Assembly: GCA_025094145.1 (NCBI GenBank) | Contig: JALLLS010000007.1 | Span: 1-64,000 of the forward strand | Reading direction: 5' to 3' | From: Spinellus fusiger | Taxonomy: Eukaryota; Mucoromycota; Mucoromycetes; Mucorales; Phycomycetaceae | DNA length: 64,000 nt | In this document: in pieces, positions 35,926 through 46,305 of the stretch | Layout of the letters: every line of letters begins with the position of its first letter | How positions within the stretch are numbered: the stretch's first letter is position 1 | The notes under the pieces: model-generated | Database searches by the model: none | The model's input: the letters and a program-made list of their open reading frames with translations, nothing else | What the model was told of the DNA's origin: nothing | Translations under genes and position numbers: made by a program

Positions 35926-36939
35926 ATAACAGTGTTCTTTTTCTTTCTTTCTTTTCTTTTTCTTGAGGAAAGTAAGAAGGGGAGAAAGGAGAGTGCAAGA
36001 CAGAAGAGACGATGCATTTATTAAGGGTGGAGCTTGTTTCGTTTGTTTACTTTAGAGTTGCTTCTCATCTTTTTGTCTTTCCATTGTTTGTTGATGTGTC
36101 GATCGAGTGCTCCATGTGTTAAACTTTCAATTTGCTGCTTTTCTTCTTCTATTTACTGTCTACACTAGGGTTCAATATTCAACAGAAAGGTGTTCTTTTC
36201 CTTCTTTCATATTAGACAACATCTACTCTTATCTCTTCTCCTATGTCTCCCCTTTTTTTTTTCTTCCTGTTCGCTCTTGGACACACACAAAAAAAGAAAA
36301 AAGAAAGAAAGAACCCTATTAAGATCATGACCAAGTATCAGTAGCTTATGCAAATCAATTCGATGGACTCATATTGGATCTTTTTCTTCTTTCTATTAAG
36401 ACTCTGTTTGTTTATGTAGATTCTTCCTACTCTCCATACAGCACATAGGGTTATCATTGGCATCTCACAGTAGAATAACTTGGTTTCAATGGTAAAGCAA
36501 ATAAGCCCCTAGCCTTCCACAGCAGGTAGGGTTACTATTGGCACTGGTGGTGTTACCTTTATTATTTTCTATATTGCATCCATCCTTACCATAAAAGTAG
36601 GACTTTATGTTAGTATTCTATTCTATACAGTAGCCTGGTCTTCTACTCCAGAGTGTATCTTCTTTACTGCCTCTCTTTACAGGTGAACATGCAACAGAAT
36701 ACGGCTTATACTGACGATTCTCTCTTTCTTATATCCTCCAATACCTATTCCCTGTGTTCCCTGGTTCCCTGTGTTCCTTGTTCCCTATTCCTTAGTACAG
36801 CCCACCGTGACTGCTGTGACCGTCTTTCTTTCTCTTCCTAGCAACGGCCTCTGCTGGTTCTGTCGGAGTATGAAGCATAGAATCATAACAGCCATGCTTT
36901 TCTTTTGCCTCTTCTACTCTGCCACAGCATGGGGAGAAG
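35926..36939. other. Intergenic region between two divergent genes
   Basis: CT-rich and AT-rich DNA. It may contain 5' exons of the kinase-like gene downstream; one candidate at about 36843-36865 (TASAGSVG) would join in frame to 36926 before the Met at 36940, but I cannot establish it. ORFs at 36107-36953 have no domain. Confidence 0.4.
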
Positions 36940-38163
36940 ATGGGTTTCTATAAGAATATTGTCAGAAGAAAGGAGCAAGGCAATCATAGAAAACAAAAAA
37001 ACTCAGCATCAAAATATGACTTTGTGAAAGTGAGAGTCCACCTTTCTGAACAGCACTACTATGTTCTTTCTCGGTTTCTTCTTTGTCGGATGCTTATGGC
37101 AGCTCGTATTGACTATGGACATGCCTTTCGTATTGCCCTGGACCTGAAAAAGAGACTCATTGACAAGGGACAGCTTATCATTTCGCAGAAGAATCTCCAG
37201 AGTGAGTTATTTGATATGGTTCGACAGCACGGCTACAGTCCTGAACACATCCAGTGGTATGAGACGATGGCCAGGTAAATAAATGCATAGGCTGAGTGAT
37301 CTGGTGCATCTCCACCAATAGAAGCAGAAACAGGAAATGGCATGCAGAAAGAAGTGACTCTCTCTATAGTTTTCATCACCAGCGTATTCCACTGGTGATT
37401 CTGCTAGCAGGCACAGGGCTAACAGGGAAATCGAGCATTGCTACCAAACTATCTGAGCGACTGAATCTGTCTTCTGTGCTCAAAACAGATGTTGTTTATG
37501 AGCTAATGCACACAATTAAGGAGTAAGTGTCTTATAAAGCAAAAAGTGTTTTTTTCTTGTTTTTTATTTCTATTTCTATTTTTCCTTAATACCCTACTTC
37601 TTGAGCAGTGGAGTCACCCCACCCCTGCTATGGTCTACAGGCAAAATGAACACACCCAATGAGATTGAACAGGAATGCCAATTTGTCTGTCGAGGTAATG
37701 GTCTATACCTGCAGATGCAGATGCATCTATCCATGGCATTGACACGATTGCTTGTCTAGGACTAGCGGCTGATATCTATAAATCAGTGACAGATGGGAAA
37801 TCCATTATTATTGAGGGTGATCTTGTAAACCATCAGTTATTGGATCAAATGGATGAGTTTACAAATCAAAAGCAAACAGTCATTGTAGCGCCCTTTTTAT
37901 TGACTTTATCCGAGCCAAGCTTACACCAACAACTCATTCATGAAGCTCATTTGGTAGAACAAGATAAAGTAGAGGGAGTGATTGAGAGTATTGAAGCATG
38001 GGAATCCTATTTGTTGGAGGAGAATTGCAGCAGACATGCCCACTCTCTTCTTTCTTTCCATGTCATCCAAGTCAACATGGAGTGTCTACAGAAATCCATC
38101 GATACTATTCAGAGCATTGTATTGGATCAAATTGCTGCTACAATGAAGGGTTCTGTTTCATGA
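36940..38163 (+). CDS. 2-phosphoglycerate kinase-like protein (ATP-cone plus P-loop kinase)
   Basis: Exons seen: 36940-37274, 37370-37522, about 37607-37694 and 37760-38163. The first holds an ATP-cone-like region, VHLSEQHYYVLSRFLLCRML then DYGHAFRIALDLKKRLIDKG. The second has the P-loop LLAGTGLTGKSSIATKLSER (G-x4-GKS) and TDVVYELMHTI. The third has PPLLWSTGKMNTPNEIEQEC, and the last GLAADIYKSVTDGKSIIIEGD. This order matches archaeal 2-phosphoglycerate kinases and the plant LPA1-type proteins linked to phytate. Exons 1-2 and 3-4 join in frame, but the obvious donor of exon 2 (GA|GTAAGT) and the acceptor of exon 3 differ by one base in phase. The true start may lie in an upstream exon. Substrate in this fungus is unknown. 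Confidence 0.8.
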
Positions 38164-38334
38164 GTCTATTCTGAGGAGCGTTTTATTTGTAGTAGGTTAG
38201 GTAGGGAGAGTTGAGTTGTATAAAGATGGGTGATTGCTATGGTGATGGCTGTTTGTTTTCCAATAGTATAGCATTAGCAAATCGATCTATATGTTAATAG
38301 TGTATGTTTATATAATAATAAAGATGATGATAGT

Positions 38335-38446
38335 AATTATAACAGTTGGTAATTATAACAGTTGGTAATTATAACAGTTGGTAATTATAACAGTTGGTAA
38401 TTATAACAGCTAGTAATTATAACAGCTAGTAATTATAACAGTCAGT
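38335..38446. repeat. 16-base tandem repeat (TAATTATAACAGTTGG)
   Basis: Seven head-to-tail units, the last three with changes in the final four bases (GCTA, GTCA). There are no spacers between units, so it is not a CRISPR-type array. Confidence 0.95.
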
Positions 38447-38707
38447 GCTTGTTATAATGACTACTCTTCTTACTACTCTTCTTACTACTGACTGGTATGA
38501 CACACACTAGTACAGCGACAATTATTATAAACATAACAGGTATCAGTAGGAATACAACCATTTTGTATTACAACTATTAGAAATTACCACTGTGGTTATT
38601 TATTCATTATTCATCTATTTATCCATCTATAGGCTTTATTTGTCCCTATTGGAGAGACTTGAAAACAGAAATGGCTTATAGAAATAAGCCCACAATCCGG
38701 GGAAAGA

Positions 38708-38722
38708 GGTCCGACTCGGACC
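38708..38722. promoter_or_regulatory. Palindrome GGTCCGACTCGGACC upstream of the EXORDIUM-like gene
   Basis: GGTCCGA and TCGGACC form a perfect inverted repeat around a central C, in an otherwise AT-rich promoter. The 8-mer GGTCCGAC also occurs at 57413-57420, at a similar distance before another start codon. It is a candidate site for a dimeric transcription factor. Confidence 0.45.
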
Positions 38723-38942
38723 CAGTGTACCATGAGGAGAACCTAATTATAGATCTTTTTTATTTTTATTTTCCTACAGTAAAAATAGGCAGCACCTTTT
38801 ATATTTATATTTATCACCAAGCCCACTCTTTATTTCTTGCCACCAAAGTACACATCATCTACACACTGCCTTTTCACACACTCAACATCTACACACCACA
38901 CCACTAGACACACCTGCAAAAGACGCCCTTTTTTTTCCTGAG

Positions 38943-39396
38943 ATGAAGCTCATTTATGCCCTGACTCTCCTTATCTCGGCTGTACTCACCACAGCACAAC
39001 AGAATGCCACTACTGCGACTACAAGCACAAGTTCCACTCTGACACCTTTAGCTATAAAATATGGAGATACCTTCAAGGGCCTTGGTGGAAAAGTGCTCAG
39101 CGACAAGGTCAATGGTAAAGAAACACACAAACAGAAACATAACAGCCTACCACCAGTAAAAGAGACTCTTTACTGACTGTATCTGTATTTAGTCTACTTG
39201 ATCTTCTATGGTGACTGGGCTTCTCCTGAATCGCAGGCTGAACAAAAGACCTTTATGAATTTTGTTGAACATGTTTCAAGTACTTCTTGGTACTCCACCT
39301 GTAAGTTTCTATTGAAAGAAGAAAAAAAGTAACTCCAGAACATGAGTTGGCTTTTTGATTGAATTTATTATTATCTCTAATAACCATTATTATGCC

Positions 39397-39437
<41 letters not shown>

Positions 39438-40161
39438 TGGTCGCTTATCCTATTTCTATAGTCAAGGAATACACAGGCAGCAATGGCAACATCAATGGTC
39501 CTATGAGCCTCTCTGCTGCTGTGATCGATTCAGGAAGCCATGGCCTTAACCTCACAGCCGCACTCACTCACAAGACCATCATTACGGATGCTGTCCACTC
39601 TGGCTATCTCCACGCTACAAACCAAATTGATAGCAACGGACTCTATGTTCTTCTCTCTGCTAAAAATGTACAGGATTCTGAGTTTTGTACATCCCACTGT
39701 GGCTACAACAGCTACGGCGATGACTTCCAATACATGTACATTGGCTATCCCGGCTCTTGTCCCAACAGGTAAAATGTCCATCTATTCCTACAGTCCACCC
39801 AGTGTCTCTGCAACAATCTCACCTTTTGTTTTCTCTTAGCTGTGTTCCTCGCCTAAATCAAGCCACATCTCCCAACAACAGCACTTCTATTGATGCTGCC
39901 ATTACTATCTTTTCACATGAAATCCAAGACATCTTAACTGATCCCAGAGAAGATGCATGGATCATCAAAGATGGCACCAACAAAGTTGAGTTGGGTGATT
40001 TCTGTGCTGGTGCTGGTGTGACAGATGCCCAGTGGTTTGGCAATGTTTCCAATGTTCCAGGCACAAATGCAAGCTATAATCTAGTCATTGAAGATGCAAA
40101 GTACCTTGTTCAGACTATCTACAGTGCTAAAAGTAAAGCCTGTGTCTTGTCTCCTCAATAG
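38943..40161 (+). CDS. Secreted EXORDIUM / phosphate-induced protein 1 (PHI-1) family protein
   Basis: Exons 38943-39114, 39193-39300, 39462-39768 and 39840-40161 join in frame to 302 residues. The N-terminus is a signal peptide (MKLIYALTLLISAVLTTAQQ), followed by a Ser/Thr-rich stretch. The mature part matches the plant EXORDIUM layout. It starts with VYLIFYGDWASPESQAEQK, followed by NFVEHVSSTSWYST. Next come GLYVLLSAKNVQDSEFC, TSHCGYNS, YMYIGYPGSCPNSCVPR, and ELGDFCAGAG near the C-terminus. Conserved Cys pairs suggest disulfides and an extracellular protein. In plants these proteins are linked to growth and sugar responses; the fungal role is unknown. Intron 2 contains an ATA microsatellite. 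Confidence 0.85.
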
Positions 40162-41189
40162 AGGGACAATGAGCAATTGATTATCTATTCTTTGATCTAT
40201 AAAGCACCTTTTTTTTTCTTCATCTTGGAGCGTCTTTTTATTATTATTTATTATCTATTATTGACTATTATTGACTATTATTGACTATTATTGACTATTA
40301 TTGATTATTATTGACTCTTATTATCTATTATTATCTATTATTATTTCCTGTTGATTGCTTCACCGCAAATGAAAAGGCCTCCCACCACCACTAAAAATAC
40401 AATAAATAGAGTGTGAGTGAGTGAATTTGATCATCTGTGATTTCTTTATTAGTAGATTAAGTTACCCGCCAGTCATAAATAACTCCACAACTCATAAACT
40501 ATTCTGTTGGTGCAGGACAAAGGATGTAGTCTCAGAAGGGCGTGACTTGTAAGGAATTCAGAGACAGACGAACAGACCTGATTATTTTGGAACAGAGCAG
40601 CCAAGCCTTTTTGGAATCAACCTATAAATGGAGGAAGGGTGCTTCTAGTCAAAAAGATAGAAACGTGAGGATAGTAGATCCAATATAAAAGTACACTCCC
40701 TGCCCTGTGAACGAAACTGAGTCTATATAATTAATACATCGAATCACAGTCCATGAGGGGGGTTATTTTTGTTCCATCCCTCATATCTTTGGTTCTTGGT
40801 GCAAACATAATAGATTTCTTTGAATACCCAACTCTAAATGCAGTTGTTTATTCAATAAGAACAGACCATCACATCCTATGATGATCAATATATATCCAAT
40901 CAAATACTTTTACATAGACCAGTAGTATAAAATAAAAAGATAAAAAGACATACACGCTCTTCCTTCTTATGCTCCTGAATGAACAATATTAGAATAATAA
41001 ATAAATAAATAATAAAATCATCTCTAGTCATTGCCAACATATACCTATGAGTCAGTTAGAATACCAAGGGATTGTATAAATATTATTTAGATTATTCTAT
41101 CTATAAAAATGTTATTCTATCTCATTGAACTGTTGGCATTTATCTCATTGTAAAAATAATTAACCAAAATTTAACTTTTATTTTTCTTA
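40162..41189. other. Intergenic DNA with a decamer tandem repeat
   Basis: Starts with the 3' flank of the EXORDIUM-like gene and the TTGACTATTA array (40239-40345). The rest has no ORF of protein-like composition. A GC-richer patch at 40490-40640 is not recognised. Confidence 0.5.
40239..40345. repeat. Decamer tandem repeat (TTGACTATTA)
   Basis: About ten copies with an exact period of ten bases, the outer ones changed to TTATCTATTA. Confidence 0.9.
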
Positions 41190-42370
41190 CACACCTGGAG
41201 ATTTCTCTGGCTTTTAAGCGGTGATATATCCTTCCTTTTACGACACAACACGATTTTGCCCTTTTATGGGACTGTGTTTAAAATCAAAAGGTTTGCAAGT
41301 ATCTAAACTTATTTTCTTTTGTAGTATACCTCAATATCAAATTGTATTATCAATAGAATATAGTGTTGATGAATAGTGTTGTTTATCATAATAATGTAGC
41401 CAATACTATATTATGACTATTGATACTGCCCAAGTGCATTCCCTCATAGCAATAGAATCCATAACCTAAAAGCTTTGTGATTTATCCTTGGGAGATAGAT
41501 AGTTATGATCAGGAGTATACCCTAGACAGTATAGACAGTATTGACCTTGTAGAAGATCACCTAAGACTGATTTGAATGGATTCTTCACTTATCTAATAAC
41601 AATACAATGAGTGTCTTGTGGAATACATTGAGCTCAAGCCCAGATGAAGACACTGCTTACCTTTTTATCACTAGAATAGCCTTTGGTAGTGTCTATCACC
41701 TCCTTCTATTGTTTTTCTTTGTTAATAATGGCACATTACCTTGCTTATTTATGCTCATATTGACGAGTACTTATGTGTCAAGTTGTATGTGCAGTGTGGG
41801 AGATAACAAAAGAAGAGGAATATCAAAACAAATAATAGTTTTATCTCTATTATGATGTATTACACTTTAGCCTCTTCTTTCCTACAATTAAGTCAAACAA
41901 TTCACACTCTATTTGCCTTGGACCTTAAATACAGTATTAGACATAATACTTAGTTATCATTAATTATCACTGTTAATACCAGTTGCAATGAGTTAGTTGA
42001 GGTGATTATGGATATGGATTCAATGAATGACTATACTGTTCTTAATATAAGTAAGCTTGGTTCTATTTTATGGACAATGGCCACTAGAGTTAATTCAGTG
42101 TGTCCTATAATAAATCTTTCTTAAGCAGTGTTATACTGAAAATACTATGGGCTTATGGATAGCACATGTTAAACAATAAATGCAGTGATTGAGTTGCAAA
42201 GTCAAGCTTACTTCTTCCTTTTATCCATCTTTATAGTGTTTAATTGCACAGTCCATAGTCAATGCTAAAACAGACAGACAGCGAAAATGTTCTTTTGAAA
42301 CACATTAGTCCATAAGAAAAATAATATGATTTTATTGTTCATGTATTTCCTTATAAATCTCAAAGATCTT
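41190..42370 (-). repeat. TIR-repeat family R2, copy 2 (longest copy)
   Basis: About 1.2 kb on the minus strand. On the plus strand its end reads CACCTGGAGATTTCTCTGG (41193 on), which pairs with the CACCTAAAGATTTTTAGG type of start in the other copies to form a terminal inverted repeat. The interior aligns with 63344-64000, with 24545-25040 and, apart from a deletion, with 54053-54790. No transposase is encoded. The terminus at about 42370 is degraded. Confidence 0.85.
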
Positions 42371-42654
42371 CTGTCAATATGAGACAAGAGACATGTAGGA
42401 CCTCGTAAGGCTGGCTACTCACACAGAAGCTAGCAGGAAACAGAAGTATATGAGGAAACAGAAAGAAAACAAATCAAAATAGAGAGAATAAAAAAGAAGA
42501 AACCATAATATGAGAGATAAAAAGAATAAAAATCAAAGGCAGGAAGGTGCCAGTGCAAGGGTAATACGACATACACACATATATAAGTACATTAATACAT
42601 CTCGAACTAATTATTCTTACTAATATTATATTAGTGAAAAGGGGTATTGGCACC

Positions 42655-43107
42655 TAAAAAGATTGGAGTATGATCCTATCAAGCTGACAGTCGTTGCTTA
42701 TGGTACAGGAATAAAAGGAAAGGATGCTGTCAAATTTAAAGGTCATTTTGTTGGTTTGACAAAAATTTTATATCAATCATTGAAAAAAGAGACAAATGGG
42801 TGGAGATCTTCTTGTAGTTGATGTTGATAAGTTTTAAACATCAAGGGTAAGCAGGATTGACTTCTCACCCAATATGAAAAGCTCTTCTAACAGTTCCTCT
42901 GTTTTATTTTTGTTCTCAAGATCTGCCATACTTGCAACACAAATATCCTCACTGAGGTATTCATAAATTTCAACAGTATCCACGCTTTCCAAGGTTGTAG
43001 AATTGTTTGGAACAGAGATGTGAATGCATCAAAGAATATCTATACAATTGTAGAAGAGGCTTTAAAGGGTCACCGCCAAATAACTCCTTTTTGTCGAGAA
43101 GAATAGA
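42655..43107 (+). pseudogene. Fanzor / IS605-OrfB (TnpB)-like nuclease, C-terminal remnant
   Basis: The 5' part reads EYDPIKLTVVAYGTGIKGKD, then AVKFKGHFVGLTKILYQSLK. After a one-base frame change it reads DLLVVDVDKF, a TAA where a Lys is expected, and TSR. A GT-AG intron (GTAAGC, about 42849-42920) leads to ICHTCNTNILTEVF, GCRIVWNRDVNASKNI and a stop at 43105-43107. The order is (i) the GxGxxGKDxV strand, (ii) the D-x-(Y/F)-x-T-S motif, (iii) a Cys-x2-Cys zinc-ribbon half and (iv) the WNRDVNA motif with the last RuvC Asp. That order is the C-terminal half of eukaryotic TnpB relatives (Fanzors). The second zinc-ribbon Cys pair is reduced to one Cys. The N-terminal half is absent, so it is inactive. 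Confidence 0.75.
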
Positions 43108-43251
43108 TATTCATATTCATATTATACTATACCACTATATCAAAGGTGGTTTCCTCTGTGATTTATATATCTACAGTTTGATCTACATAATAATCTTTAT
43201 TTAAAAACTAACATGAATAAGTTTTAATCTATTTTCATTCCTTTTCAAATC

Positions 43252-43320
43252 GACTTGTCATTTCTTAAACAATTGTATTTCGACTATTTTCTTTTATATC
43301 CTAAAGATCTTTAGGTGTGT
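43252..43320 (-). repeat. R2-type terminal sequence (isolated TIR)
   Basis: On the minus strand ACACACCTAAAGATCTTTAG, then GATATAAAAGAAAATA, matches the start of R2 copy 3 (54053) over about 35 bases. It contains the perfect palindrome CCTAAAGATCTTTAGG. It lies on the far side of the Fanzor-like remnant from R2 copy 2. Confidence 0.6.
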
Positions 43321-43896
43321 CGTGATATCATTTTTTCTTTTATGGATAGTGGTATCTTTAGTGAAGAAGCCAACCAAAAAAAAAAAAGCTGAATAGTTTG
43401 AAGTCAGGCAGGCTAAGAATTAGTATATCTATAAGATTTAACTGTTATATCATAAGTTCGAAGAAGTGGTGCGTAGAAATAGTATAAAAGAAGTATTGAA
43501 TTGAATGAATAAATGGAGAGTTGAACTATACGTTAACTGACCGGATTTCCTTTAATATCTAACATCAAAGACGACATAAGTGTATCTATGAAAATATATA
43601 GCTATTCTACACCAATCACATTCCATTCTAGAAAGAGAACTCCACCCATCCTATATTGATGATTGGCTTTATACACATCGGAGTATGTATCTGGGAGACA
43701 AGGAACATAAAAAAATGTGACGTGACTCTCTATTGTTTTTTTTTTTTTTTAATATTTTCAATGACTCAAGGGAGCCTTTACTGTCCAAGCAAAGAGACCC
43801 TGCCTTTACTGACGCGTCTGTTTGTTCTTTGTGACTGTAAAAGAGACTGCCCTTTGGACCTGTTGACACCGAAGAGAAGAACCAACAGTATCTTCA
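43321..43896. other. Intergenic region 5' of the PPR gene
   Basis: Contains A and T homopolymer runs (43376-43388, 43736-43751) and then the GC-richer 5' flank of the PPR gene. No separate gene is supported; the 43656-43925 ORF crosses a T run and overlaps the real start in another frame. Confidence 0.45.
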
Positions 43897-46305
43897 ATGC
43901 GTCCTGTCCTTGTCCTTCCGAGTAGAAGCAAGCCTGCCACTGTGTGCGCCCTGAGTCAACAGCCACAGAAAAGCTGGTTCTCTTTTCACTCTCTCTCTTC
44001 AACACACTGTCACCTCAGCAGCCAGACCCCCGGTCCTCGACGCAAGGCACGTCAATGCCCTGTGCCTGAGATAGGACAAAGCAGTCTTCCTCTTCCTTGG
44101 CTGTTCTTGGGGTATGAGGCAAAATGCTTAAAGAAGAGCCACAAGACAGTGCGTTCGTGTTCTTCAGCCCACCAACTCCAGCAACAAAGAGCCTTTAGAG
44201 CGTGTGCCTATCCTGCTTTTACATCGACTTCTTCTTCTCCTTCTCCTCCTACCAACACTCTACCAATACCACAGCCACCACCACCACAGCCACCACGAAA
44301 GACACTGGCCAAGTTCCACCCACGTTCACTATCGAAAAATACAGACATGGAGGCACTCTTTCAGTATATAAAAGAAAGCGGCTCTGAGCAACCCCCCCTT
44401 CATATGTTTAAATTGCTTAGATCAGCACTTTATCACTGTGTAGGCTATAGTGGAACACAGGCCTGGAGGGTATATACAGCCATGCAGACTAACAATGTTG
44501 AACATTTAATGCAACTCAATAATTACGCCCATCTAATGAACCTGCTCAAATTCACAAAGCATCAGGATGTCATAGCCCGTATGTTCCAAGTGCTGGAACA
44601 TATGCAAAAGGCACAGAGTGAGCATCGGTTTGTCATTCCTTCCTCCATCTATGGACAGATTCTGTATGCTTTAAAAAGAGAAAAGAATGTGGAGGGCATG
44701 TGTCAGTTAATGGAGCGGATGAGTGTGGAAGGAGTTCCCTTGCAAACAGACCACTATACACTGCTGGCACTCACTGCAAAGGAAATGAATGATCCACAGG
44801 TAGTGCAAAGAGTAGCCGCCTTTATGATCTATGCTACAGGGAAGGACGGCATGGTGTTAGGACAAGAGGCGTGCTCCATTATTGTCCATCTACTTTCTCG
44901 CTTGGAAGACACTAAAAATGTGGTTAGCTTTCTACATGCCATAGAGAGCTCAGATCCAGCCACCATGTACAGTCCAGAATCCTCTTCCCCCACCAAGCCC
45001 TACTATGATACAAGTGTCTACACCTCTCTGATGGCTAATCTGGCACGTCATGGAGATGATGTGAGTGCAAAACAGCTGATGATTGAGATGATAAAGCATG
45101 GCGTCAAACCCAATGACTTTACCTACAGCTCTCTTATTGAGGCCCATGCAAAGGCGGGTAATTTTGATGCGGCCCTCAGGCTATTCAGAAAGAACCTGAC
45201 AAGAAAAGGCAATGCTGTCAGGAGCAATGTGGCCCTGACCTCCATCATCACCAATGCCATGCGTCAGGGGCAGATAGAGATTGCTGAGGACTGCATTGAG
45301 AGGTTCCTCAAGGCATCAGGGCTGTCCATACAGAACATTGACAGTCGACTAAGAACAGCCATTTTATGGGTAAAGGTGAAGAGAGATGTGAAAGAGGGCC
45401 AAAAGTTCTTTGATACGCTGTATAATGAACATCGGGACCTTTGCAATGATTTCATGGTAAATCACTTGGTCACTGGCTATGGCAATGAAAGAGACATTGA
45501 GAATGTATACAATGCGTTCTCAGTGTTAAAAACAATGTCAGGCAATAAGCCCTCCAGTGCCTCCTACCACCACCTCACGAATGCCATGTTCAAATGTCAA
45601 GATATTTCAGGCGCACTGATGAGCTTTGGCAAGTTGCGCTCGTTTGGCATGCCTGATGACATTACCCTGGCCATGGTGGTGCATGGACTGGTCAACAACA
45701 AGGAAGGAGACGTTGCATGGCGTCTCTTCAAAGCCTACAGAGCAGAGGGATTTGAACCCAGTGTCCGTGCCTATACTAGTATGCTCAAGGCATTTTCAAA
45801 AAGAAAGCTCCATGCTCGTGACGGATCCTCTTTGTTGACTCGCGATTTATTGGATCTGGCAGGGATTCCAAATTACCCCACAAAGGAGTTCTCCCCTTCA
45901 GACTCTACACCCCAGTCTGTCTATGCGTATGATCTCTTTACACAAATGACGGGGTACCATCAGCCCAATGCCTACACCTATACCACGCTGATCTCTTGCT
46001 TCTCAACCTCTAATATGGGACATACACTGGCAGTGTATCGACAAATGCTATCAGAGAATATTATGCCAACTGTGGAGACGTACACTTCTCTGGTCCAATG
46101 CTGTGCTGTGAATCGAGATGCTTATACAGCATTGAACTTCTTCAAGGAGATGCGGCAGTTGAATGTGATGCCTAACCGACACACATGGCGGTATCTTTTA
46201 AAGGCCATGCTGCGATCTAGAATGAGTAAGTCCGAGGTGGATCAAATGGCAGACCTGTCTAGAGTAGAACTAGGACTTGAGGCACGTCGTCGGCGTAGAC
46301 GATAG
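43897..46305 (+). CDS. Mitochondrial pentatricopeptide-repeat (PPR) protein
   Basis: Single uninterrupted 802-residue ORF. The start MRPVLVLPSRSKPATVCALS is rich in Arg/Ser and lacks acidic residues, as expected of a mitochondrial presequence; a Pro-rich linker follows (PTNTLPIPQPPPPQPP). From about residue 200 on it is built of PPR helix pairs. Clear examples are VYTSLMANLARHGDDVSAKQ with MIKHGVKPNDFTYSSLIEAH. Near the end are YTYTTLISCFSTSNMGHTLA, VETYTSLVQCCAVNRDAY and MRQLNVMPNRHTWRYLLKAM. The C-terminus is basic (LEARRRRRR). PPR proteins bind specific organelle RNAs, for processing, stability or translation; the target cannot be read from sequence. The gene is more GC-rich than its flanks. 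Confidence 0.93.
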   Translation: MRPVLVLPSRSKPATVCALSQQPQKSWFSFHSLSSTHCHLSSQTPGPRRKARQCPVPEIGQSSLPLPWLFLGYEAKCLKKSHKTVRSCSSAHQLQQQRAFRACAYPAFTSTSSSPSPPTNTLPIPQPPPPQPPRKTLAKFHPRSLSKNTDMEALFQYIKESGSEQPPLHMFKLLRSALYHCVGYSGTQAWRVYTAMQTNNVEHLMQLNNYAHLMNLLKFTKHQDVIARMFQVLEHMQKAQSEHRFVIPSSIYGQILYALKREKNVEGMCQLMERMSVEGVPLQTDHYTLLALTAKEMNDPQVVQRVAAFMIYATGKDGMVLGQEACSIIVHLLSRLEDTKNVVSFLHAIESSDPATMYSPESSSPTKPYYDTSVYTSLMANLARHGDDVSAKQLMIEMIKHGVKPNDFTYSSLIEAHAKAGNFDAALRLFRKNLTRKGNAVRSNVALTSIITNAMRQGQIEIAEDCIERFLKASGLSIQNIDSRLRTAILWVKVKRDVKEGQKFFDTLYNEHRDLCNDFMVNHLVTGYGNERDIENVYNAFSVLKTMSGNKPSSASYHHLTNAMFKCQDISGALMSFGKLRSFGMPDDITLAMVVHGLVNNKEGDVAWRLFKAYRAEGFEPSVRAYTSMLKAFSKRKLHARDGSSLLTRDLLDLAGIPNYPTKEFSPSDSTPQSVYAYDLFTQMTGYHQPNAYTYTTLISCFSTSNMGHTLAVYRQMLSENIMPTVETYTSLVQCCAVNRDAYTALNFFKEMRQLNVMPNRHTWRYLLKAMLRSRMSKSEVDQMADLSRVELGLEARRRRRR

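Larger units (their letters stand above)
38164..38942. promoter_or_regulatory. Intergenic region with tandem repeat and EXORDIUM-like gene promoter
   Basis: Contains the 16-base tandem array at 38335-38446 and, 221-235 bases before the next start codon, a perfect 15-base palindrome (38708-38722). The last 60 bases are C/A-rich, like a fungal 5'UTR. Confidence 0.6.

Noticed and set aside
38335..38446. CRISPR-like regular repeat
   Set aside because: Units are directly adjacent without spacers and the genome is eukaryotic; it is a simple tandem repeat.
38690..38735. tRNA-like B-box (GGTCCGACTCG)
   Set aside because: It does not fold into a T arm with a seven-base loop and no A box, acceptor stem or anticodon arm is present.
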